In this document: positions 20,520 through 30,336 of the stretch, piece after piece
How positions within the stretch are numbered: position 1 is the first letter of the stretch
Layout: each line of letters starts with the position of its first letter
DNA from: Phocoena phocoena
Taxonomy: Eukaryota > Chordata > Mammalia > Artiodactyla > Phocoenidae
Assembly: GCF_963924675.1 (NCBI RefSeq)
Contig: NC_089238.1
Coordinates: 24,657,815-24,721,814, forward strand
Direction of reading: 5' to 3'
DNA: 64,000 nt
The notes under the pieces: generated by a model
The model's database searches: none
What the model was told of the DNA's origin: nothing
Seen by the model: only the letters and a program-made list of their open reading frames with translations
Program-made: the position numbers and the translations under genes

Positions 20520-20690
20520 AGAGGCAGTGAATTGTATGGCTTCAGAGTCCAGGCTTCGGGGGCAGACAGCCCAGGTTTGAATCCTAGCTCCCCCTCGACA
20601 AGCTGTGAGAACTGGGGTGCATTTCTCTTACCTTGCCTCATTTTCCTTTTCTGTGAAAAGGGGATGATGGTAGCAGTATCTTCTGTATCC
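20520..20690 (+). repeat. MIR SINE
   Basis: Sense MIR: 'tggcttcagagtccaggctt', 'cccaggtttgaatcctagct' and 'ctcattttccttttctgtga'. Confidence 0.7.
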
Positions 20691-21088
20691 TTTCTAATCC
20701 ACATTTATGCACATCGCCTCATCCAGTCCTTAAAATACCCATGCAAGGTAGGCAGTCGGAAATGTACCCCTCCTGGAGGTGCTTGTGGTGATGAGACCTA
20801 TGATGAACCCGTGCCAACCTTAGGGACTGCTGCTCGCCCCACCAGTGCCAGATGTTCCACCAGCCAGTACTTCTTTCAACCCTCAGCAGAGCTGCTCACG
20901 CATCGCCACACCACCATGGCTCAGTGGCTCAGACAAAGACCCCCTTACATACTCACACATGGCCTCTGGCTGCCCCTCATCACTGGGGGCCTCCCTGGTA
21001 CCCCAGGGTAAAGTCAGCCTCAGCAGAGCCCAAGGGTCTTCCCTGGGCCAGGCATACACCCTTTCCCCATCCTGGGAAGATGCTTACA
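20691..21088. other. Unassigned sequence
   Basis: No gene or repeat supported up to the L1 insertion site. Confidence 0.4.
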
Positions 21089-21102
21089 AGTTCCGGTTCC
21101 CT

Positions 21103-21816
21103 CCTCCTACACTGGGAATGTAAATTGGTGCAGCCACTATGGAAAACAGTATGCAGTTTTCTTAAAAACTAGAAACAGAGTTACCGTATGATCCAGCAAT
21201 GCCACCCCTGGGTATATATCCAGAGAAAACTCTAATTCAAAAAGATACGTGCACCCCAGTGTTCACTGCAGCACTATTCACAACAGCCAAGATATGGAAG
21301 CAGCCTAAATGTCCATCGACAGATGAATGGATAAAGAAGATGTGGTCCATATATACAATGGACTACTATTCAGCCATAACAAAGAATGAAATAATGCCAT
21401 TTGCAGCAACATGGATGGACCTAGAGATTATCATACTAAGTGAAGTCAGACAGAGAAAGATAAATATCACACAGTGTCACTTACATGTGGAATCTAAAAT
21501 AGGATACAAATGAACTTGTTTACAAAACAGAAACAAATTCACAGACATAGAAAACAAATGTATGGTTACCAAAGGGGAAAGGCGGGGGGAGGGTAAATTA
21601 GGAATATGAGATTAGCAGATACAAGCTACTGTATATAAAATAGATAAATAAGGTTCTACCGTATAGCACAGAGAACTATATTCAGTATCTTGTAGTAAAC
21701 TATCATGGAAAAGAATATGAAAAAGAATATCTATATGTATAACTGAATCACTTTGCTGTACACCTGAAACTAACACAACATTGTAAATCAACTACCCTTC
21801 AATTAAAAAAAAGAAG
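21103..21816 (+). repeat. L1 3' end, 5'-truncated, with target-site duplication
   Basis: The sense segment covers the ORF2 C-terminus (peptide strings [16 protein letters not shown] and [12 protein letters not shown] are readable, ending near 21513) and the full 3' UTR to 'ttcaattaaaaaaaa'. 'agttccggttccct' (21089-21102) and 'agttccagttccct' (21817-21830) form a 14 bp target-site duplication with one mismatch. An ordinary truncated L1 insertion, dead as a coding unit. Confidence 0.95.
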
Positions 21817-21830
21817 AGTTCCAGTTCCCT

Positions 21831-22060
21831 GACTCCAATAAATATTACCTACACTCTCCAGAGATGTTAACTCCTGCTCCTGTGTGGCCAAATAATTATC
21901 ACTCCTTAAAATGTTTAAATAAATTCTAAATATAAATGTAACTCAGACATGATAAAAATGTAGATGACACAAGAAGGTAAATCATGAAAACTACACACCT
22001 CTCTTCTCTCACCTTCCCTAACCACACAGCCCCACCCTTTCAGAATTTTGTTCCCCATGG
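21831..22060. other. Unassigned AT-rich sequence
   Basis: No assignment made. Confidence 0.4.
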
Positions 22061-22500
22061 AAATTAATAATTTTGTATGGTCCCTACCAGCCTACATATG
22101 TATACATTCTTAAAATGTATACAAACGGGGTTATAATATAGGTACGGCTCTACATCTTGCCCTTTCACTTAATACTATTTCATAGAGTCTACATATTAGT
22201 ACATATAAAACTATTTGATCTATTGTAATGGACATACTAACAATGCTGATTCTTTTAAAGACTACCACTTATTTCTAATTCTCTTACATTTTTCAAAATG
22301 TAAATGGACTTTTTAAAAAATGGATTCACCATGCCATATTTAACCACATAGCACTTGCTGACTGTTCCAGTCTTTTGGGGCACAAACAATGAGCATTTTG
22401 AACATGTGTTTTGGAGAGCATATCCTTAGGCTAAATCCTAGAGCTATTTTGAAGTTACACATGGGGATTTTTCAAAATAAATTTTCCTTATTACATGCTT
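22061..22500 (-). repeat. L1ME-like fragment (antisense)
   Basis: 'catcttgccctttcacttaa' with 'tactatttcatagagtc', 'tgctgactgttccagtcttt' and 'gagcatatccttaggctaaa' with 'tcctagagc' match the antisense pattern of old L1 ORF2/3' UTR. Confidence 0.55.
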
Positions 22501-22960
22501 CTATGTTTACCCTCAAGGTGAGGAAGTGTTCTGCCGGAGACAATGAAAATGTTACTGTTGGTGGGGGATGGGATGGGGAGTCGGGGGAAGGTACACCATG
22601 AGTTTTGATTGTATCTGCACTGAGAGCAAATGCTTGCTGAGTCCCATCCCCCTGTTGCCGTGGGGGGCCAGAAGCAGACACGGTGTGGACAAGCCAAAGA
22701 ATTGCCCGTTTTTAGGTAGCAAGTCAATCTCTGCTTCTTTAAATTTGGAAGGATTTAAGGGCTAGTGATGGCTAATGACAAACCTAGCCCATGGTTTGTA
22801 ATCAAGTCACTAATTGGTCTCTTCACCTCTTGCTGCTGTCTGGCAGTAAGATGTGACCTGGACATGCTTTTTCTAGTTCTCTGGTAGGCAGGTCACTCAG
22901 CAATGCAAGTATCTTCTCAGGTGGGGTGAGACCCCGGGGGTAAGGCACCTGGCACGTATG
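22501..22960. other. Unassigned sequence
   Basis: No gene or repeat supported. Confidence 0.4.
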
Positions 22961-22964
22961 AATA

Positions 22965-23102
22965 GCTATAGGTAACATTTATTCAATATTTACTACATGC
23001 TGGACACGGTTTTAAGTGCTTTATGTGAATTAACACATTTAATTCTTAGGACAAACCTGTAGTGTAGGTACAGTTATTATCCACATTTACATAGGAGGGA
23101 AA
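22965..23102 (-). repeat. MIR SINE, left part (split copy)
   Basis: 'acatttattcaatatttact' with 'acatgctggacacgg' and 'agttattatccacatttaca' is the antisense MIR. The continuation ('ggaactgaaatcagagagat') is found at 23498, so an insertion of about 395 bp separates the halves. Confidence 0.65.
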
Positions 23103-23497
23103 TGTGGTCATTATTGGTGCTGTTCAGCAGATCGTTTTCTGGGTTTTCTTCTAAAGTATATGATGAGTTTGCATACTCCCGCCCACTTGGAAGTTAGGGA
23201 TAGCCACGTGAGTGGCTTTGGTTAAAAAAATGTGAGCATAAGTGTCATGCATCTCTTCCAGGTGGAAGCTTTAAGAGCCAGTGGGTGATTGGTTCCTTTC
23301 CCTCTGTCACAGAGACTGGCAATGCTCAGTATATCAGGTACTCTGTCAATAGGGTCCCAAAGTGAGGCTGATGTGTAGCAGAACCCCCAGACAACCCATG
23401 ATGGACATGGAGTGTGAGTGCAAAATACATTTTATTATTTTTAATCACTGCCATTCTGAGATTGTTATCATAGGGTAACCTACCCTACCCTGACACA
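23103..23497 (+). mobile_element. Solo-LTR-like insertion inside a MIR
   Basis: The 395 bp block begins TG ('tgtggtcattattggtg') and ends CA ('accctgacaca'). It is bounded by 'ggaaa' (23098-23102) and 'ggaac' (23498-23502), a 5 bp duplication with one mismatch, as expected for an LTR. The interior string 'aggtggaagctttaagagcc' suggests a known mammalian repeat, but I cannot name the family with confidence. No coding capacity. Confidence 0.5.
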
Positions 23498-23605
23498 GGA
23501 ACTGAAATCAGAGAGATTAAGTAAGTTTCTCAAGGTCACACAGCTAATAAGTGGAAGAACCAGATATGAACCTAGATACTCTGGCTCCAGAGTTTGCCTG
23601 CCTCT
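23498..23605 (-). repeat. MIR SINE, right part (split copy)
   Basis: 'tcaaggtcacacagctaata' with 'agtggaagaaccagatatga' and 'ctctggctccagag' completes the MIR begun at 22965. Confidence 0.75.
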
Positions 23606-24565
23606 CCCACTCTGGCATATGGCATACCTACTTAATGGCTCCAAGTTGGAACTTAAAGGGCAGAATCAAAAGCTCTTTCTAAAATTCTGAGTGTCTTTGG
23701 GAGTGGGGCTCCAGAATGTCAGATTCACAGGTCCTCATCATCTGGGCTTTTCAAGTAGAAAGTGCCAGAAAGTCAACTTAAACTGGTGTTTTACATGTAT
23801 ATGTCTAAATAGTCAATGAATAGAATGGGCTTAATAACCAGGGCTTCAGACAATTCCTCAGGACACTGCCTTCCTCGTCACTTTATTCTGCTTTCATCTG
23901 TGTCGGCTTTGATCTTAGGTAGCCTCCCACCTTAGGGGAGCAAAAATGCCATCCTCCAGCTTAGTTCCCCATTGCGGATGCATTTTTGTCCTGCCCACCT
24001 CACAGGGAATTTTTAGGTACTGGATGAGATAATGTGTGTGAATGTGATTGTGAAGGAAAGAGAAGCGTAAGCATTGGTGTTTAGCTGGTCAGTGTTAGCT
24101 GATGAGAGTTTAAGTGCTTCCCCTGTCATTGGAGAGGTGAAGAAGGAGAGTTTAAGTGCTACCGCTGTCATACAGAGGGTAGGCCCTGCTGCAGAGATCA
24201 GAGTTGAGGTTCCAGCACACAACACGCAAGGGACTATTACATTCCAGCCACAGAGGCAGGAACCAGCACCCATAGAGCAAGGTTATGGCAGAAGGCATGG
24301 CAGTGGGGAGTGGCAGTAGCTGTGAATTTGAGCCATGGCTCCTGGGTACAGCAAACACCAGTTGGGGGGGGGGGTTCCTCAGATTAAGATCTTCCTTCTC
24401 TAGGATGGATGCTCCATCCCCAAGGGGGAGCCACCAAAGGGCATGTCTGTATGACAGGACCTTAATTGGTCTGGGGAGGGGGATATGTGACCAAGTTGAG
24501 CGCATCAGGTTCTCACTCCTGGGAATACAACACTTGGGGCAGAGACTCAGAAGCTTGGGCATGAT
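23606..24565. other. Unassigned sequence
   Basis: Contains a 42 bp-spaced direct duplication (24104-24171) and an 11-base G-run at 24364-24374. No gene supported. Confidence 0.4.
24104..24171 (+). repeat. Local tandem duplication (about 42 bp unit)
   Basis: 'gagagtttaagtgcttcccc' with 'tgtcat' at 24104-24129 recurs as 'gagagtttaagtgctaccgc' with 'tgtcat' at 24146-24171, two differences in 26 bases. Confidence 0.8.
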
Positions 24566-24801
24566 CCTTCTTTTATTTGTAAAACTTTTTGAGCACTTAC
24601 TACATGCTGATATTGTCCTAGGTACTGGGGATTCAGATCACTTGTTCTATGTCAACATAGATTTTTAAAGATAGATTTATAAGGACACAAATAAATATAA
24701 AGATAGTTTCAGATGACAACTGCTAAAAAGGAAATGAAACAGAGGATTGTGACAAAGAATAACCAGGTAATCAGGGAAGGCTTCTCTGAAAAGGGTCACT
24801 T
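24566..24801 (-). repeat. L2 LINE, left part (split by full-length L1)
   Basis: Antisense L2: 'ttgagcacttactacatgct', 'gtcctaggtactggggattc' and 'aggtaatcagggaaggcttc'. It resumes at 32282 with 'gctaagtcctgaatgag', the expected L2 continuation. Confidence 0.75.
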
Positions 24802-24812
24802 CTTTTTTTTTT

Positions 24813-24857
24813 AATCAGCTACCAGATGTAAGAAATATACAATTTTCTGTATTTTTT
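24813..24857 (-). other. Possible L1 3' transduction
   Basis: Between the usual L1 3' terminus ('taacgtctttattggagtat', from 24859 on the plus strand) and the target-site duplication lie two T-runs (24803-24812 and 24852-24858). They are separated by about 40 bp of non-L1, non-repetitive sequence ('aatcagctaccagatgtaag' and more). On the minus strand this reads L1 end, A-run, about 40 bp, second A-run, then the duplication. That is the arrangement left by read-through of the L1 poly-A signal. The other L1 3' ends here lack this segment. Confidence 0.5.
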
Positions 24858-25239
24858 TAACGTCTTTATTGGAGTATAATTGCTTTACAATGGTGTGTTA
24901 GTTTCTGCTGTATAACAAAGTGAATCAGCTATACATATACATACATCCCCATATCTCCTCCCTCTTGCATCTCCCTCCCTCCCACCCTCCCAATCCCACC
25001 CCTCTAGGTGGACACAAAGCACAGAGCTGGTCTCCCTGTGCTATGTGGCTGCTTCCCACTAGCTATCTATTTTACATTTGGTAGTGCGTATATATCCATG
25101 CCACTCTCTTACTTTGTCCCAGCTTACCCTTCCCTCTCCCCAGGTCCTCAATTCTATTCTCTACATCTGCGTCTCTATTCCTGTCCTGCCCCTAGGTTCT
25201 TCAGAACTTTTTTTTTTTAGATTCCATATATGTGTTAAC

Positions 25240-28200
25240 ATACAGTATTTGTTTTCCACTTTCTGACTTACTTCACTCTGTATGACAGACACTAGGTCCA
25301 TACACTTCACTACAAATAACTCAATTTCGTTTCTTTTTAGGGCTGAGTAATGTTCAATTATATATATGTGCCATATCTTCTTTATCTATTCATCTGTCGA
25401 TGGACACTTAGGCTGCTTCCACGTACTGGTTATTGTAAATAGAGCTGCAATGAACGTTGTGGTACATGACTCTTTGTGAATTATGGTTTTCTCAGGGTAT
25501 ATGCCCAGTAGTGGGATTGCTGGGTCATATGGTAGTTCTATTTGTAGTTTTTTGAGGAACCTCCATACTGTTCTCTATAGTGGCTGTACCAATCTACATT
25601 CCCACCAACAGTGCAAGAGGATTCCCTTTTCTCTACACCCTCTCCAGCATTTACTGTTTGTACATTTTTTTGATGATGATGGCCATTCTGACCGGTATGA
25701 GGTGATACCTCATTGCAGTTTTGATTTGCATTTCTCTAATGATTAGTGATGTTGAGCATCCTTTCATCTGTTTGTTGGCAATCTGTATATCTTCTTTGGA
25801 GAATTGTCTGTTTAGGTCTTGTGCCCATTTTTGCATTGGGTTGTTTGTTTTTTTGATATTGAGCTGCGTGAGCTGCTTGTATATTTTGGAGATTAATCCT
25901 TTGTCAGTTGCTTCATTTGCAAATATTTCCTCCCATTCTGAGGGTTGTCTTTTTGTCTTGTTTGTGGTTTCTTTTGCTGTGCAAAACCTTTGAAGTTTCA
26001 TTAGGTTCCTTTTGTTTATTTTTGTTTTTATTTCCATTTCTCTAGGAGGTGGGTCAAAAAGGATCTTGCTGTGATTTATGTCATGGAGAGTTCTGCCTAT
26101 GTTTTCCTCTAAGAGTTTTATAGTGTCTGGTCTTATGTTTAAGTCTTTAATCCATTTTGAGTTTATTTTTGTGTATGGTGTTAGGGAGTGTCCTAATTTC
26201 ATTCTTTTACATGTAGCTGTCCAGTTTTCTCAGCAACACTTATTGAAGAGGCTGTCTTTTCTCCACTGTATATTCTTGCCTCCTTTATCAAAGATAAGGT
26301 GACCATATGTGCATGGATTTATCCCTGGGCTTTCTATCCTGTTCTACTGATCTATATTTCTGTCTTTGTGCCAGTACCATACTGTCTTGATTACTGTAGC
26401 TTTGTAGTACAGTCTGAAGCTGGAGCCTGATTCCTCCAGCTCTGTTTTTCTTTGTCAAGATTGCTTTGCCCATTTGGGGTCTTTTGTGTTTCCAACAAAT
26501 TGTAAAAATTTTTGTTCTAGTTCTGTGAAAAAATGCCATGGGTAGTTGGATAGGGATTGCATTGAATCTGTAGATTGCTTTGGGTAGTATAGTCATTTTC
26601 AACAATGTTGATTCTTCCAATCCAAGAACATGGTATATCTCTCCATCTGTTTGTATCATCTTTAATTTCTTTCAACAGTGTCTTATAGTTTTCTGCATAC
26701 AGGTGTTTTGTCTCCTTAGGTAGGTTTATTCCTAGGAATTTTATTCTTTTTGTTGCAATGGTAAATGGGAGTGTTTCCTTAATTTCAGATTTTTCATCAT
26801 TAGTGTATAGGAATGCAAGAGATTTCTCTGCATTAATTTTGTACCCTGCTACTTTACCAAATTCATTGATTAGCTCTAGTAGTTTTCTGATAACATCTTT
26901 TTTTTTATATAGGTATATCTTTTTTTAGTTTATTTATTTTTTATTTATTTTATTTTTGGCTGCGTTGGGTTTTCGTTGCCGTGCGCTGGCTTCCTGTAAT
27001 TGCAGTAAGCGGGAGCTACTCTTCATTGCGGTGAGTGGGCTTCTCATTGTGGTGGCTTCTCTTGTTGCAGAGCACGGGCTCTAGGGGCACGGGCTTCAGT
27101 AGTTGCAGCATGCAGGCTCAGTAGTTGTGGTTTACAGGCTTAGTTGCTCGGCTGCATGTGGGACCTTCCCGGACCAGGAATCGAACTTGTGTCCCCTGCA
27201 TTGGCAGATGGATCCTTAACCACTGCTCCACCAGGAAAGCCCCTGGTAGCATCTTTAGGATTCTCTATGTAAAGGACCATGTCATCTGCAAACAGTGACA
27301 GTTTTACTTCTTTTCCAATTTGGATTCCTTTTATTTCGTTTTCTTCTCTGATTGCTGTGGCTAAAACTTCCAAAACTATGTTGAATAATAGTGGTGAGAA
27401 TGGACAACCATGTCTCATTCCTGATCTTAGAGGAAATGGTTTCAGTTTTTCACCATTGAGAATGATGTTGGCTGTGGGTTTGTCATATATGGCCTTTATT
27501 ATGTTGAGGTAAGTTCCCTCCATGCCTACTTTCTGAAGAGTTTTTGTGATAAACTGGTGTTGAATTTTGTTGAAAGCTTTTTCTGCATCTATTGAGATAA
27601 TCATATGGTTTTTCTCCTTCAGTTTGTTAATATGTTTTATCACATTGATTGATTTGCGTATATTGAAGAATCCTTGCATCCCTGGGATAAATCCCACTCG
27701 ATCATGCTGTATGATCCTTTTAATGTGCTGTTGGATTCTGTTTGCTAGTATTTTGTTGAGGATTTTTGCATCTATGTTCATCAGTGATATTGGCCTGTAA
27801 TTTTCTTTTTTTGTGACATCTTCATCTGGTTTTGGTATCAGGGTGATGGTGGCCTCATAGAATGAGTTTGGGAGTGTTCCTCCCTCTGCTGTATTTTGGA
27901 AGAGTTTGAGAAGGATAGGTGTTAGCTCTTCTCTAAATGTTTGATAGAATTCACCTGTGAAGCCATCTGGTTCTGGGCTTTTGTTTGTTGGAAGATTTTT
28001 AATCACAGTCTCAATTTCAGTGCTTGTGATTGGTCTCTTTATATTGTCTATTTCTTCCTGGTTCAGTCTCGGAATGTTGTGCTTCTCTAAGAATGTGTCC
28101 TTTTCTTCCAGGTTGTCCATTTTACTGGCATATAGTTGCTTGTAGTAATCTCTCATGATCCTTTGTATTTCTGCAGTATCAGTTGTTACTTCTCCTTTTT

Positions 28201-29390
28201 CATTTCTAATTCTATTGCTTTGAGTCTTCTCCCATTTTTTCTTGATGAGTCTGGCTAATGGTTTATCAATTTTGTTTATCTTCTAAAAGAACCAACTTTT
28301 AGATAGATTTATTGATCTTTGCTATTGTTTCCTTCATTTTCTTTTTCATTTATTTCTGATCTGATCTTTATGATTTCTTTCCTTCTGCTGACTTTGGGTG
28401 TTTTTGTTCTTCCTTCTCTAATTGCTTTACTTGTAAGGTTAGATTGTTTATTTGAGGTGTTTCTTGTTTCTTGAGATAGGATTGTATTGCTATATACTTA
28501 CCTCTTAGAACTGCTTTTTTGCATCCCATAGGTTTGGGTCGTCATGTTTTCATTGTCATTCATTTCTAGGTATTTTTTTATTTCCTCTTTGATTTCTTCA
28601 GTGATCTCTTGGTTATTTAGTAGTGTATTGTTTAGCCTCCATGTGTTTGTGGTTTTTTTTACAGATTTTTTCCTGTAATTAATATCTAGTCTCATATCAT
28701 TGTGGTCAGAAAAGATACTTAATATGATTTTAATTTTCTTAAATCTACCAAGGCTTGATTTGTGACCCAAGATATGATCTATCCTGGAGAATGTTCCCTG
28801 AGCACTTGAGAAGAAAGTGTAATCTGCTATTTTTGGATGGAATGTCCTATAAATATCAATTAAGTCTATCTTTTTTAATGTATCATTTAAAGCTTGTGTT
28901 TCCTTATTTATTTTCATTTGGGTGATCTGTCCATTAGTGAAAATGGGGTGTTAAAGTCCCCTAATATGACTGTGTTACTGTCAATTTTCCCTTTTATGGC
29001 TGTTAGCATTTGCCTTATGTATTGAGGTGTTCCTATGTTGGATGCATAAATATTTACCATTGTTATATCTTCTTTTTGGATTGATCCCTTGATCATTAGG
29101 TAGTGTCCTTCTTTGTCTCTTGTAATAGTCTTTATTTTAAAGTCTACTTTGTTTGATATGAGAATTGCTACTCCAACTTTCTTTTGATTTCCTTTTGCAT
29201 GGAATATCTTTTTCCATTCTCTCACTTTCAGTCTGTATGTGTCCCTAGGTCTGAAGTGGGTCTCTGGCAGACAGCATATATATGGGTCTTGTTTTTGTAT
29301 CCATTCAGCCAGTCTATATCTGTTGGTTGGAGCATTTAATCTATTTACATTTAAGGTAGTTATCGATATGTATGTTCCTATTCACATTTT
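25240..29390 (-). pseudogene. L1 ORF2 (endonuclease / reverse transcriptase), broken
   Basis: This encoded the L1 endonuclease and reverse transcriptase used for target-primed retrotransposition. The endonuclease part is readable at 28498-29225: VNIYASNIGTPQYIRQM and ILGDFNTP in one frame, then the SDHNDMRLDINYRKK region in another, with a frameshift near 28915. The reverse transcriptase core is readable at 27250-28156 ([32 protein letters not shown] and the [12 protein letters not shown] active-site region). Immediately after that the frame runs into a CHR SINE (26905-27243). C-terminal pieces at 26288-26659 and 25651-26202 are in other frames. At least four disruptions make it a clear pseudogene. 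Element termini set the outer limits approximately. Confidence 0.92.
26905..27243 (-). repeat. Longer CHR-type SINE inside L1 ORF2
   Basis: Antisense SINE of about 300 bp with repeated 'cgggcttcagtagttgcag'-like units and the tRNA-like end 'cgaacttgtgtcccctgcat' and 'ccaccaggaaagcccc'. It is a longer, older relative of the other CHR copies. 'gataacatcttt' (26889-26900) and 'ggtagcatcttt' (27245-27256) are the probable target-site duplication in L1 sequence. The distal tail region is AT-rich. Confidence 0.85.
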
Positions 29391-29399
29391 CTTAATTGT

Positions 29400-30336
29400 T
29401 TTGGGTTTGTTATTGTAGGTCTTTTCCTTCTCTTGTGTTTCCTGCATAGAGAAGTTCCTTTAGCATTTGTTGTAAAGCTGGTTTGGTGGTGCTGAATTCT
29501 CTTAGCCTTGCTTATCTGTAAAGGTTTTAATTTCTCTGTCAAATCTGAATGAGATCCTTGCTGGGTAGAGCAAACCTGGTTGTAGGCTTTTCCCTTTCAT
29601 CACTTTAAATATGTCCTGCCAGTCCCTTCTGGCTTGCAGAGTTTCTGTTGAAAATCAGCTGTTAACCTTGTGGGGATTCTCTTGTATGTTAATTGTTGCT
29701 TTTCCCTTGCTGCTTTTAATATTTTTTCTTTGTATTTAATTTTTGATAGTTTGATTAATATGTTTCTTGACATGTTTCTTCTTGGATTTATCCAGTATGG
29801 GACTCATTGTGCTTCCTGGACTTGATTGACTATTTCCTTCTCCATATTAGGGAAGTTTTCAACTATAATCCCTTCAAATATTTTTTCAGTCCCTTTTTTT
29901 TCTCTTCTTCTTCTGGGACCTGTATAATTTGAATGTTGGTGTGTTTAATGTTGTCCCAGAGGTCTCTGAGATTGTCCTCAATGCTTTTCATTCTTTTTTC
30001 TTTAATCTGCTGTGCAGTAGTTATTGCCACTATTTTATCTTCCTGGTCACTTATCTGTTCTTCTGCCTAAGTTATTCTGCTATTGATTCCTTTTAGATAA
30101 TTTTTAATTTCATTTATTGTGTGGTTCATCATCGTTTGTTTGCTCTTTAGTTCTTCTAGGTCGTTGTTAAATGTTTCTTTTACTTTCTCCATTCTGTTTC
30201 CAAGATTTTGGATCATCTTTACTATCATTACTCTGAATTCTTTTTCAGGTAGACTGCCTATTTCCTCTTCATTTGTTTGGTCTGGTGGCTTCTTACCTTG
30301 CTCCTTCATCTGCTGTGTATTTCTCTGTCTTGTCAT
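29400..30336 (-). pseudogene. L1 ORF1 (RNA-binding chaperone protein), broken
   Basis: This is the position of L1 ORF1p, the trimeric RNA-binding protein needed for retrotransposition. The N-terminal part at 30067-30336 includes EFRVMIVKMIQNLGNRMEK, a coiled-coil-type heptad region. Further along the minus strand IEDNLRDLWDNIKHTNIQII and QVPEEEEKK are readable, the entry to the central RNA-recognition domain. In-frame stops separate these pieces. The 3' limit is approximate. Confidence 0.8.

Noticed and set aside
27140..28156. Possible active reverse transcriptase
   Set aside because: Its C-terminal end is SINE-derived and the flanking ORF2 pieces are frameshifted, so the element is dead.
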